Source of the DNA: Aphanomyces cochlioides
Taxonomy: Eukaryota > Oomycota > Saprolegniomycetes > Saprolegniales > Verrucalvaceae
Reading direction: 5' to 3'
Assembly: GCA_019828595.1 (NCBI GenBank)
Contig: JAHQRK010000022.1
Coordinates: 1,364,001-1,428,000, forward strand
Length of the DNA stretch: 64,000 nucleotides
Shown here one piece after another: positions 1 through 10,788 of the stretch. Numbering within the stretch: the first letter of the stretch is position 1; every line of letters starts with the position of its first letter. A model generated the notes under the pieces. It did not search any database. It had not been told where the DNA came from and saw only the letters and a program-made list of their open reading frames with translations. Position numbers and translations under genes: made by a program.

Positions 1-35
1 TGAATGATGAGCAAGGTAGGCATAGTAGACATGGA

Positions 36-480
36 GGTCTTATAGTGTAGCGGTTATCACGTCTCCTTGACACGTGGAGAATGAGGGGGGAAATTGGCTC
101 AGTGGTAGAGCACACGCTTCGTAAGCGAGAGGTCACCGGTTCGATCCCGGGCTAGGACGAGGGATTTGCAACCCCTCCCCCCCTGTCCGAAAGCACGGTA
201 TTTAATGGGATGTATGTGATCGGGAAACTTAAGTGCGCCTCGAACTTACAAGAGAAGGATTGTCCGGAAGCGGTTACCGGAATGAAAGTGTCAGTTTAAT
301 GTGGCCGTTCTGTAAAAACGTGTCGAATCGCTGTACTACCGAAAAGGTAGAACTATCAAGACAAAGCCGTTAGACCTGGTCCAGCTGAGTTAAAGTAGTT
401 CATATCCACTATAACCTAGGTAATATACTCAATAAACCTTGACGTGGAGAAGGTCCCCGGTTCAAGTCCGGGTAAGACCA
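36..480 (+). pseudogene. tRNA-Val interrupted by SINE; left half mutated
   Basis: The left half (36-81) keeps tRNA positions 1-44 but has an extra CA in the anticodon segment (CTTGACACGTGG), so the left duplication is 15 nt (67-81). The right half (439-480) keeps positions 32-73 without change. This is the only copy seen with a damaged tRNA half, consistent with relaxed constraint on split genes. Confidence 0.9.
82..438 (+). mobile_element. tRNA-derived SINE, subtype G, 357 bp
   Basis: Same element as the reference copy at 1638-1997. It is three bases shorter in the C-rich tract after the tRNA-like head and carries the GTGATC (G) diagnostic variant. Confidence 0.85.
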
Positions 481-1650
481 TCCTTTTTCGACCCAAATCA
501 ACTTTTTTTGCTTCCCGAATGATATCTCGGCCAATATTTTCTTCCCAACACACGCTATCTCTTATGGCACCTCACATGCTCTTCTTTCAACCGCATCACA
601 ACCCGTCATCCCCGCACGCCGACGAAATGCGTGTAAAATGACAAAAGTACTAGACTTTGCGTCTCCATTTCTCATCCATGAGGCAAGTGTACCAATCATA
701 AAACACGCATAAATAGAACAGTTCAAACTGGACTTTCACCGAGACCCTGACACGACAAATATTCCATCTCAGTTTCACTTCAGAAAGGACGATTTTAAAT
801 CCTCATTGACTTGGAGGGGACGCTACTTGAGAAACCCTTCCAGTCATTCCTTACTCTCTTCAAAGCAACAAACTTTTCCAAAATGGACCCAACTTAAACT
901 TAACCACACTAAACAAATCTCAACAACAGGTAGCTCCAAAGAAACAGCGATTCGTTCAAATGAATACACAATCGTATCAACCGAGCGCTGGATAGACACA
1001 TCCACTCGACCTCAGAGTATGTCTCTCAAAACAATGACAGACAAGATGGAAGAGAGCATCCAATTGGACCGTTGGAACTTATTATAGATTCCAAGATACA
1101 TATATGTAGATGATTACAGGAGGTCCATCGTTCCCTGTGAGTTTGTGTGTTTAGACTCGTTTTTTGTGGGAGGGGGCGATGATCCGCTTTTGGTTTGAAA
1201 TGAAAGTATTTGAATAGGTCTACGAGAGGAGACAAACTTTTTCTCCCAAGCCCTTCGAGTATTGCATGTTGGCGAGGACTGACCACTCAGTTTGTCTAGG
1301 CTTTGGTTGCGAAAATAGAGTGCGCTGAAGGATTTTTGTGTCCAGAGTCGTCGTGAATGGTATGGAAACAGATCACAGACGTGGAGAGAGGAGATGATGT
1401 TTGTGACTTGTGAGGTCGAGTCTATCGTGGGCCGTGTGGTGACAGGATGTTAGTATAGGCGATGTTGTTGTGTGTGCTGACGTGATGGGTTTGGCGTTGA
1501 ATGTGTGACAAGGATAGTGTTCCAATGGTTGTGAGAGGGTGCTGGTGTGTGATTGATGTGAATGATGAGCAAGGTAGGCATAGTAGACATGGAGGTCTTA
1601 TAGTGTAGCGGTTATCACGTCTCCTTGACGTGGAGAATGAGGGGGGAAAT

Positions 1651-1661
1651 TGGCTCAGTGG
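1651..1661 (+). promoter_or_regulatory. SINE Pol III A box
   Basis: TGGCTCAGTGG is a perfect match to TRGCNNAGYGG and lies in the tRNA-like head. Confidence 0.85.
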
Positions 1662-1693
1662 TAGAGCACACGCTTCGTAAGCGAGAGGTCACC

Positions 1694-1704
1694 GGTTCGA
1701 TCCC
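1694..1704 (+). promoter_or_regulatory. SINE Pol III B box
   Basis: GGTTCGATCCC is a perfect match to the consensus and lies 43 nt after the start of the SINE A box, the normal tRNA spacing. Confidence 0.88.
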
Positions 1705-3152
1705 GGGCTAGGACGAGGGATTTGCAACCCCTCCACCCCCCCTGTCCGAAAGCACGGTATTTAATGGGATGTATGTGATCGGGAAACTTAAGTGCGCCTC
1801 GAACTTACAAGAGAAGGATTGTCCGGAAGCGGTTACCGGAATGAAAGTGTCAGTTTAATGTGGCCGTTCTGTAAAAACGTGTCGAATCGCTGTACTACCG
1901 AAAAGGTAGAACTATCAAGACAAAGCCGTTAGACCTGGTCCAGCTGAGTTAAAGTAGTTCATATCCACTATAACCTAGGTAATATACTCAATAAACCTTG
2001 ACGTGGAGAAGGTCCCCGGTTCAAGTCCGGGTAAGACCATCCTTTTTCGACCCAAATCAACTTTTTTTGCTTCCCGAATGATATCTCGGCCAATATTTTC
2101 TTCCCAACACACGCTATCTCTTATGGCACCTCACATGCTCTTCTTTCAACCGCATCACAACCCGTCATCCCCGCACGCCGACGAAATGCGTGTAAAATGA
2201 CAAAAGTACTAGACTTTGCGTCTCCATTTCTCATCCATGAGGCAAGTGTACCAATCATAAAACACGCATAAATAGAACAGTTCAAACTGGACTTTCACCG
2301 AGACCCTGACACGACAAATATTCCATCTCAGTTTCACTTCAGAAAGGACGATTTTAAATCCTCATTGACTTGGAGGGGACGCTACTTGAGAAACCCTTCC
2401 AGTCATTCCTTACTCTCTTCAAAGCAACAAACTTTTCCAAAATGGACCCAACTTAAACTTAACCACACTAAACAAATCTCAACAACAGGTAGCTCCAAAG
2501 AAACAGCGATTCGTTCAAATGAATACACAATCGTATCAACCGAGCGCTGGATAGACACATCCACTCGACCTCAGAGTATGTCTCTCAAAACAATGACAGA
2601 CAAGATGGAAGAGAGCATCCAATTGGACCGTTGGAACTTATTATAGATTCCAAGATACATATATGTAGATGATTACAGGAGGTCCATCGTTCCCTGTGAG
2701 TTTGTGTGTTTAGACTCGTTTTTTGTGGGAGGGGGCGATGATCCGCTTTTGGTTTGAAATGAAAGTATTTGAATAGGTCTACGAGAGGAGACAAACTTTT
2801 TCTCCCAAGCCCTTCGAGTATTGCATGTTGGCGAGGACTGACCACTCAGTTTGTCTAGGCTTTGGTTGCGAAAATAGAGTGCGCTGAAGGATTTTTGTGT
2901 CCAGAGTCGTCGTGAATGGTATGGAAACAGATCACAGACGTGGAGAGAGGAGATGATGTTTGTGACTTGTGAGGTCGAGTCTATCGTGGGCCGTGTGGTG
3001 ACAGGATGTTAGTATAGGCGATGTTGTTGTGTGTGCTGACGTGATGGGTTTGGCGTTGAATGTGTGACAAGGATAGTGTTCCAATGGTTGTGAGAGGGTG
3101 CTGGTGTGTGATTGATGTGAATGATGAGCAAGGTAGGCATAGTAGACATGGA

Positions 3153-3598
3153 GGTCTTATAGTGTAGCGGTTATCACGTCTCCTTGACGTGGAGAATGAG
3201 GGGGGAAATTGGCTCAGTGGTAGAGCACACGCTTCGTAAGCGAGAGGTCACCGGTTCGATCCCGGGCTAGGACGAGGGATTTGCAACCCCTCCACCCCCC
3301 CTGTCCGAAAGCACGGTATTTAATGGGATGTATGTGATCGGGAAACTTAAGTGCGCCTCGAACTTACAAGAGAAGGATTGTCCGGAAGCGGTTACCGGAA
3401 TGAAAGTGTCAGTTTAATGTGGCCGTTCTGTAAAAACGTGTCGAATCGCTGTACTACCGAAAAGGTAGAACTATCAAGACAAAGCCGTTAGACCTGGTCC
3501 AGCTGAGTTAAAGTAGTTCATATCCACTATAACCTAGGTAATATACTCAATAAACCTTGACGTGGAGAAGGTCCCCGGTTCAAGTCCGGGTAAGACCA
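3153..3598 (+). pseudogene. tRNA-Val interrupted by SINE
   Basis: Both tRNA halves and both 13-nt duplications are unchanged from the copy at 1594. Confidence 0.9.
3197..3556 (+). mobile_element. SINE, subtype G, 360 bp
   Basis: No difference from the 1638 copy was noticed by eye. Confidence 0.85.
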
Positions 3599-4711
3599 TC
3601 CTTTTTCGACCCAAATCAACTTTTTTTGCTTCCCGAATGATATCTCGGCCAATATTTTCTTCCCAACACACGCTATCTCTTATGGCACCTCACATGCTCT
3701 TCTTTCAACCGCATCACAACCCGTCATCCCCGCACGCCGACGAAATGCGTGTAAAATGACAAAAGTACTAGACTTTGCGTCTCCATTTCTCATCCATGAG
3801 GCAAGTGTACCAATCATAAAACACGCATAAATAGAACAGTTCAAACTGGACTTTCACCGAGACCCTGACACGACAAATATTCCATCTCAGTTTCACTTCA
3901 GAAAGGACGATTTTAAATCCTCATTGACTTGGAGGGGACGCTACTTGAGAAACCCTTCCAGTCATTCCTTACTCTCTTCAAAGCAACAAACTTTTCCAAA
4001 ATGGACCCAACTTAAACTTAACCACACTAAACAAATCTCAACAACAGGTAGCTCCAAAGAAACAGCGATTCGTTCAAATGAATACACAATCGTATCAACC
4101 GAGCGCTGGATAGACACATCCACTCGACCTCAGAGTATGTCTCTCAAAACAATGACAGACAAGATGGAAGAGAGCATCCAATTGGACCGTTGGAACTTAT
4201 TATAGATTCCAAGATACATATATGTAGATGATTACAGGAGGTCCATCGTTCCCTGTGAGTTTGTGTGTTTAGACTCGTTTTTTGTGGGAGGGGGCGATGA
4301 TCCGCTTTTGGTTTGAAATGAAAGTATTTGAATAGGTCTACGAGAGGAGACAAACTTTTTCTCCCAAGCCCTTCGAGTATTGCATGTTGGCGAGGACTGA
4401 CCACTCAGTTTGTCTAGGCTTTGGTTGCGAAAATAGAGTGCGCTGAAGGATTTTTGTGTCCAGAGTCGTCGTGAATGGTATGGAAACAGATCACAGACGT
4501 GGAGAGAGGAGATGATGTTTGTGACTTGTGAGGTCGAGTCTATCGTGGGCCGTGTGGTGACAGGATGTTAGTATAGGCGATGTTGTTGTGTGTGCTGACG
4601 TGATGGGTTTGGCGTTGAATGTGTGACAAGGATAGTGTTCCAATGGTTGTGAGAGGGTGCTGGTGTGTGATTGATGTGAATGATGAGCAAGGTAGGCATA
4701 GTAGACATGGA

Positions 4712-5156
4712 GGTCTTATAGTGTAGCGGTTATCACGTCTCCTTGACGTGGAGAATGAGGGGGGAAATTGGCTCAGTGGTAGAGCACACGCTTCGTAAGC
4801 GAGAGGTCACCGGTTCGATCCCGGGCTAGGACGAGGGATTTGCAACCCCTCCACCCCCCTGTCCGAAAGCACGGTATTTAATGGGATGTATGTGATCGGG
4901 AAACTTAAGTGCGCCTCGAACTTACAAGAGAAGGATTGTCCGGAAGCGGTTACCGGAATGAAAGTGTCAGTTTAATGTGGCCGTTCTGTAAAAACGTGTC
5001 GAATCGCTGTACTACCGAAAAGGTAGAACTATCAAGACAAAGCCGTTAGACCTGGTCCAGCTGAGTTAAAGTAGTTCATATCCACTATAACCTAGGTAAT
5101 ATACTCAATAAACCTTGACGTGGAGAAGGTCCCCGGTTCAAGTCCGGGTAAGACCA
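4712..5156 (+). pseudogene. tRNA-Val interrupted by SINE
   Basis: The halves are 4712-4755 and 5115-5156, with unchanged tRNA sequence. Confidence 0.9.
4756..5114 (+). mobile_element. SINE, subtype G, 359 bp
   Basis: One C is lost in the C tract (six instead of seven), a change shared with the next copy at 6314. The two therefore descend from one unit. Confidence 0.85.
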
Positions 5157-6269
5157 TCCTTTTTCGACCCAAATCAACTTTTTTTGCTTCCCGAATGATA
5201 TCTCGGCCAATATTTTCTTCCCAACACACGCTATCTCTTATGGCACCTCACATGCTCTTCTTTCAACCGCATCACAACCCGTCATCCCCGCACGCCGACG
5301 AAATGCGTGTAAAATGACAAAAGTACTAGACTTTGCGTCTCCATTTCTCATCCATGAGGCAAGTGTACCAATCATAAAACACGCATAAATAGAACAGTTC
5401 AAACTGGACTTTCACCGAGACCCTGACACGACAAATATTCCATCTCAGTTTCACTTCAGAAAGGACGATTTTAAATCCTCATTGACTTGGAGGGGACGCT
5501 ACTTGAGAAACCCTTCCAGTCATTCCTTACTCTCTTCAAAGCAACAAACTTTTCCAAAATGGACCCAACTTAAACTTAACCACACTAAACAAATCTCAAC
5601 AACAGGTAGCTCCAAAGAAACAGCGATTCGTTCAAATGAATACACAATCGTATCAACCGAGCGCTGGATAGACACATCCACTCGACCTCAGAGTATGTCT
5701 CTCAAAACAATGACAGACAAGATGGAAGAGAGCATCCAATTGGACCGTTGGAACTTATTATAGATTCCAAGATACATATATGTAGATGATTACAGGAGGT
5801 CCATCGTTCCCTGTGAGTTTGTGTGTTTAGACTCGTTTTTTGTGGGAGGGGGCGATGATCCGCTTTTGGTTTGAAATGAAAGTATTTGAATAGGTCTACG
5901 AGAGGAGACAAACTTTTTCTCCCAAGCCCTTCGAGTATTGCATGTTGGCGAGGACTGACCACTCAGTTTGTCTAGGCTTTGGTTGCGAAAATAGAGTGCG
6001 CTGAAGGATTTTTGTGTCCAGAGTCGTCGTGAATGGTATGGAAACAGATCACAGACGTGGAGAGAGGAGATGATGTTTGTGACTTGTGAGGTCGAGTCTA
6101 TCGTGGGCCGTGTGGTGACAGGATGTTAGTATAGGCGATGTTGTTGTGTGTGCTGACGTGATGGGTTTGGCGTTGAATGTGTGACAAGGATAGTGTTCCA
6201 ATGGTTGTGAGAGGGTGCTGGTGTGTGATTGATGTGAATGATGAGCAAGGTAGGCATAGTAGACATGGA

Positions 6270-6714
6270 GGTCTTATAGTGTAGCGGTTATCACGTCTCC
6301 TTGACGTGGAGAATGAGGGGGGAAATTGGCTCAGTGGTAGAGCACACGCTTCGTAAGCGAGAGGTCACCGGTTCGATCCCGGGCTAGGACGAGGGATTTG
6401 CAACCCCTCCACCCCCCTGTCCGAAAGCACGGTATTTAATGGGATGTATGTGATCGGGAAACTTAAGTGCGCCTCGAACTTACAAGAGAAGGATTGTCCG
6501 GAAGCGGTTACCGGAATGAAAGTGTCAGTTTAATGTGGCCGTTCTGTAAAAACGTGTCGAATCGCTGTACTACCGAAAAGGTAGAACTATCAAGACAAAG
6601 CCGTTAGACCTGGTCCAGCTGAGTTAAAGTAGTTCATATCCACTATAACCTAGGTAATATACTCAATAAACCTTGACGTGGAGAAGGTCCCCGGTTCAAG
6701 TCCGGGTAAGACCA
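6270..6714 (+). pseudogene. tRNA-Val interrupted by SINE
   Basis: The halves are 6270-6313 and 6673-6714. This is the last SINE unit before the LINE-bearing unit. Confidence 0.9.
6314..6672 (+). mobile_element. SINE, subtype G, 359 bp
   Basis: Carries the same six-C tract as the copy at 4756. Confidence 0.85.
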
Positions 6715-7863
6715 TCCTTTTTCGACCCAAATCAACTTTTTTTGCTTCCCGAATGATATCTCGGCCAATATTTTCTTCCCAACACACGCTATCTCTTATG
6801 GCACCTCACATGCTCTTCTTTCAACCGCATCACAACCCGTCATCCCCGCACGCCGACGAAATGCGTGTAAAATGACAAAAGTACTAGACTTTGCGTCTCC
6901 ATTTCTCATCCATGAGGCAAGTGTACCAATCATAAAACACGCATAAATAGAACAGTTCAAACTGGACTTTCACCGAGACCCTGACACGACAAATATTCCA
7001 TCTCAGTTTCACTTCAGAAAGGACGATTTTAAATCCTCATTGACTTGGAGGGGACGCTACTTGAGAAACCCTTCCAGTCATTCCTTACTCTCTTCAAAGC
7101 AACAAACTTTTCCAAAATGGACCCAACTTAAACTTAACCACACTAAACAAATCTCAACAACAGGTAGCTCCAAAGAAACAGCGATTCGTTCAAATGAATA
7201 CACAATCGTATCAACCGAGCGCTGGATAGACACATCCACTCGACCTCAGAGTATGTCTCTCAAAACAATGACAGACAAGATGGAAGAGAGCATCCAATTG
7301 GACCGTTGGAACTTATTATAGATTCCAAGATACATATATGTAGATGATTACAGGAGGTCCATCGTTCCCTGTGAGTTTGTGTGTTTAGACTCGTTTTTTG
7401 TGGGAGGGGGCGATGATCCGCTTTTGGTTTGAAATGAAAGTATTTGAATAGGTCTACGAGAGGAGACAAACTTTTTCTCCCAAGCCCTTCGAGTATTGCA
7501 TGTTGGCGAGGACTGACCACTCAGTTTGTCTAGGCTTTGGTTGCGAAAATAGAGTGCGCTGAAGGATTTTTGTGTCCAGAGTCGTCGTGAATGGTATGGA
7601 AACAGATCACAGACGTGGAGAGAGGAGATGATGTTTGTGACTTGTGAGGTCGAGTCTATCGTGGGCCGTGTGGTGACAGGATGTTAGTATAGGCGATGTT
7701 GTTGTGTGTGCTGACGTGATGGGTTTGGCGTTGAATGTGTGACAAGGATAGTGTTCCAATGGTTGTGAGAGGGTGCTGGTGTGTGATTGATGTGAATGAT
7801 GAGCAAGGTAGGCATAGTAGACATGGAGGTCTTATAGTGTAGCGGTTATCACGTCTCCTTGAC

Positions 7864-10788
7864 GTGGAGAATCATCTCGAGAAAGCGGAAAGGTGTACCA
7901 AATTTCACCTGAAGCCACCTCGCACAATCCCTTTACAAAAATCTCCCTTCAAGGCACTCAAAATGTCCAATGGAAATATTGCTTCTGATCAACAATCAAT
8001 TTCCTCGACACTCCACGAGTTTTATTCTGACCTGTATGGCGACCATGAGGCAGTTGACAAGGAAAGAATGGCCAAGTATTTAAAAACTCTGATATCTCGC
8101 CGACTCAATATCGACGACAAGAGATTTATTGGGGCTCCTCTCACGGCAAACGAATTTTATTTTGCCATTAAACACTCCAAACGGAATTCAACTCCTGGGC
8201 CAAATTCACTGCCCTACGAAATTTTGAAAATGTTTCCCCATGAATGGTCCCTGGCTTTGGAAATGCTATACTATTACCAAATCAACTCTCACTCCAACTT
8301 GGCACCCTCCCAATTGACAAGTTTAATTGTACTGCTGTACAAAAAGGACGACAAACTACTCCCAAAAAATTACCGTCCCATCAGCTTGGTCAATATCGAC
8401 GTGAAAATCCTCACAATGGTCCTTGCAGAACGAATGCAGAGAATCATTCAGTCGATAGTCCACCCGGATCAAACAGGATTTATTCGTGGTCGATCAATCC
8501 AAACCAATTTACTGCGCTTGGAAGACCTGAATCACTTTATGAAGTTTTATTCCTCCGAGTCTATTGTGGCCCTCTTGGACTTTGAAAAAGCCTTTGATAG
8601 GGTCAACCATTCCTATTTATTGGCAACCCTGAAGGAATTTAATTTTCCACCGTCCTTTCTCAACATGGTCAAAGTGCTTTATTCAAATCGTCGTGGACGA
8701 ATTATTGTCAATGGACATTTATCCAACCCATTTAAGATCCAACGTGGTGTTTTACAAGGCGACCCATTATCACCTCTTTTATTTGTCTTGGCGCTAGAAC
8801 CTATGTGTTTAGCCATACGCAAGAGAAAAGATTTGGGCATACGAATTGGTCATCACACTCACACCGGGAGCTATTATGCAGACGACTCCCAATTGTACTC
8901 CAAAAATACATCGACGTTGCAACTCCAACTCGACATCGTCAAAAAATTCTGTGATATCTCTGGTTTCAAGTTAAATCTCTCCAAGACAGAATTATTAACC
9001 CATGCCAATTTACCTCCAGACCTGGCACCTTTGGCTATTACTGATGACAAACCTGCTAAATCGTTGGGCCTTTTAATTTCTCCCAACATCACAGCCACAA
9101 CACGTTTAAATTCGCTATTGGAGAAATTGGTCTCAAGAACACAATTATGGTCTTATCGAGCACGAACCCTACCCGGAAAAGTGACAATCCTAAGGTCAAT
9201 TTGTTTTCCTGTGCTCTGGTATCAACTCCAATTTATTCCGATCGACAAAGAATATGCCAAACTATTCGACAAGGTCGCCAAGCAATTTATTCACGGCGAT
9301 ACAATTGATCCATATTCGACTCAACGTTATTTGCATCAATTCAACTCGGACATTATTTTCCTTCCAAAAGCACAAGGTGGTCTCGGATTTAAATCGTCTA
9401 CCCACTGGTGGTCAAAACTACACCGGGTCATGACCTTTAAATGCTTCAAGCTACTCCTAGCACCACCTCACAACTCGTATGGTCAAACGAAATTGCCAGC
9501 ATGGCTATCCATTGGAGAATATTTACTCTCCAGAGCCTTCAGTCCATGGGGAAATTTTTATGATCTCCTTTTCATGAGTCCACACTCTAGTATGTACAAA
9601 GCCATATCACACCAAGATAAGGTTCCACCTCTCTGGTCAGCATTTACTCGACTATGGTTATCCTTATCTCCAACCCCACTTAAATTTCCCACAGTACAAG
9701 TCGATGGAAATTTTCCACTTTGGCACAATCAATTCTTACCCTTGGAGAAAACTGTCTTTGAACACTGCTATCCAAAGACTTATGATTATGCTGTATCACT
9801 GGCAAAATTAAATTTTACCCATGTTCGCCACCTACTCGATGAAAATGGCAATCTTATGGATCGGAAAATCCTGTTAGATTGGATTAAATCTCAATGCTCT
9901 AGACGCCATTTAGCCACTCCCGATCATAAATGGTGGTATGCTCTACACGGGAGACTTAAAGCTATTCTACCATCTCCACCCGAGGACACAGAAATTAATT
10001 TTCGTCAGCCTACACCTTATCGGCAAACGGCTACCGAAATTACTTGGGCTGGAAATTTTAAAGATGGCTTTTTACCCTTTATTGATGCCACCTTGGATGA
10101 TTTAACTCATGAATTTAAATCCAAATCAGCTCAGGAGGTTTTACCTACAGCGCATTTATTGGTACCCTCGGATTTTTATGCCCACAAGGAAAATATTAAA
10201 GTGGTCGCATTCTACAGGCAGCCCAAATTTATTCTGCCAACGTATAGTGCTTTCATATATCGACTGCTTATACGAGCCTTACCTCTCCGATACAAATTCA
10301 AGTACTCGGACGATATCCCGAACACTTGTATTTTTTGTCATGAAGTGGAGACGTATAAACATTTCACCTTGGACTGTCCATATACTCGAGCATGTTGGAG
10401 TCCATTTAAATCCATGGCCAGATCCCTTAACTTTACTTGGCCAACTACCATGGAAAAAATATTCTTCTCTCCTATAGCACTCCAAGACAAAGACCTCCAA
10501 GCTGGATTTAATTTGCTGTGGCCAATTTTTTTATCTTGTATTTGGTATACAATATGGAAAACTCGGTGCGACCGGATTTACCGTCCAGATTTACCTAACA
10601 AAACACCTATGACGATATCCAGCTTAGCAGGACACATTATAAAGCGGCATCTGTACCAAGTCAATCGAGCCTCCTTGGACGACTCCACGAAGGCTTCCTT
10701 GACATCGGTGCTTCATAGTTTGCACCAGAATGAGTGGTTCTCTGCCCAAATCTTACCACAATCTCAAAACGAGACCTTGGAACCTTAA
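7864..10788 (+). CDS. LINE ORF2 fragment: reverse transcriptase and CCHC zinc knuckle
   Basis: The open frame runs 974 codons. The first codons (GTG at 7864) are tRNA sequence and the element starts at 7872, so there is no authentic start. Numbering from 7864: linker about 4-100; reverse transcriptase about 100-400 with NYRPISL (169-175), GFIRGRS (205-211), motif A LDFEKAFD with Asp239, RGVLQGDPLSP (294-304) and YYADD (337-341, Asp340/Asp341). The catalytic Asp triad is therefore present. The long C-terminal part ends in Cys822-x2-Cys825-x7-His833-x4-Cys838, the zinc knuckle of L1 and Tx1 clade ORF2 proteins. The AP-like endonuclease that should precede residue 1 is absent, and I see no RNase H. 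The intact parent protein would nick the target and prime cDNA synthesis there. This copy cannot encode a complete protein. Confidence 0.93.
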   Translation: MENHLEKAERCTKFHLKPPRTIPLQKSPFKALKMSNGNIASDQQSISSTLHEFYSDLYGDHEAVDKERMAKYLKTLISRRLNIDDKRFIGAPLTANEFYFAIKHSKRNSTPGPNSLPYEILKMFPHEWSLALEMLYYYQINSHSNLAPSQLTSLIVLLYKKDDKLLPKNYRPISLVNIDVKILTMVLAERMQRIIQSIVHPDQTGFIRGRSIQTNLLRLEDLNHFMKFYSSESIVALLDFEKAFDRVNHSYLLATLKEFNFPPSFLNMVKVLYSNRRGRIIVNGHLSNPFKIQRGVLQGDPLSPLLFVLALEPMCLAIRKRKDLGIRIGHHTHTGSYYADDSQLYSKNTSTLQLQLDIVKKFCDISGFKLNLSKTELLTHANLPPDLAPLAITDDKPAKSLGLLISPNITATTRLNSLLEKLVSRTQLWSYRARTLPGKVTILRSICFPVLWYQLQFIPIDKEYAKLFDKVAKQFIHGDTIDPYSTQRYLHQFNSDIIFLPKAQGGLGFKSSTHWWSKLHRVMTFKCFKLLLAPPHNSYGQTKLPAWLSIGEYLLSRAFSPWGNFYDLLFMSPHSSMYKAISHQDKVPPLWSAFTRLWLSLSPTPLKFPTVQVDGNFPLWHNQFLPLEKTVFEHCYPKTYDYAVSLAKLNFTHVRHLLDENGNLMDRKILLDWIKSQCSRRHLATPDHKWWYALHGRLKAILPSPPEDTEINFRQPTPYRQTATEITWAGNFKDGFLPFIDATLDDLTHEFKSKSAQEVLPTAHLLVPSDFYAHKENIKVVAFYRQPKFILPTYSAFIYRLLIRALPLRYKFKYSDDIPNTCIFCHEVETYKHFTLDCPYTRACWSPFKSMARSLNFTWPTTMEKIFFSPIALQDKDLQAGFNLLWPIFLSCIWYTIWKTRCDRIYRPDLPNKTPMTISSLAGHIIKRHLYQVNRASLDDSTKASLTSVLHSLHQNEWFSAQILPQSQNETLEP

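Larger units (their letters stand above)
1638..1997 (+). mobile_element. tRNA-derived SINE in tRNA-Val anticodon arm; reference copy, subtype G
   Basis: This is a 360-bp element. The head (about 75 nt) is tRNA-like: A box TGGCTCAGTGG (1651-1661), D stem GCTC/GAGC, anticodon-like loop TTCGTAA (CGT, Thr-like), B box GGTTCGATCCC (1694-1704). Its acceptor stem no longer pairs. The body has hairpins GAGGG/CCCTC (1715-1733), TCCGG/CCGGA (1822-1840) and CTACC-GAAAA-GGTAG (1895-1909). The 3' end TAATATACTCAATAAACC differs from the LINE 3' end at 13227 by two bases. There is no poly(A) tail, no coding capacity and no run of four T on the + strand, so Pol III could read through to the tRNA terminator. 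I do not recognise the body as a named SINE domain. Confidence 0.88.
1594..2039 (+). pseudogene. tRNA-Val interrupted by SINE; reference split copy
   Basis: The left half, 1594-1637, is tRNA positions 1-44. The right half, 1998-2039, is positions 32-73. The 13-nt TTGACGTGGAGAA (anticodon loop, 3' strand of the anticodon stem and base 44) occurs on both sides (1625-1637 and 1998-2010) as a target-site duplication. It becomes 15 nt if the preceding CC is counted. The A box is left and the B box right of the insert; the T5 terminator is kept. A normal tRNA cannot form unless the insert is removed from the transcript. The canonical tRNA intron position 37/38 lies inside the duplicated segment. 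Confidence 0.9.

Noticed and set aside
444..641. Recurrent 65-codon + frame starting in the tRNA 3' half
   Set aside because: It begins at a GTG inside the tRNA gene and reads the tRNA T arm; it has no ATG start or domain and recurs only because the unit recurs.
806..1087. Recurrent 93-codon spacer frame
   Set aside because: It starts at TTG, has no recognisable domain, and is broken by indels at about 29133 and 52660 like the rest of the spacer. Its persistence in other units reflects homogenisation.
1026..1286. Recurrent 86-codon antisense spacer frame
   Set aside because: It has a GTG start and no domain, and is disrupted by small indels in the units near 44649, 50091 and 57650. The A/C-rich and G/T-rich composition biases which stops appear.
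1638..1712. SINE head as a functional tRNA-Thr(CGT) gene
   Set aside because: The A and B boxes and the anticodon loop are tRNA-like, but the acceptor strands do not pair and the anticodon and T stems contain mismatches.
1638..1997. Group I or group II self-splicing intron in the tRNA
   Set aside because: A target-site duplication flanks it, it has a tRNA-like head with A and B boxes, and I see no group I or II core motifs. Ordinary tRNA introns are also far shorter.
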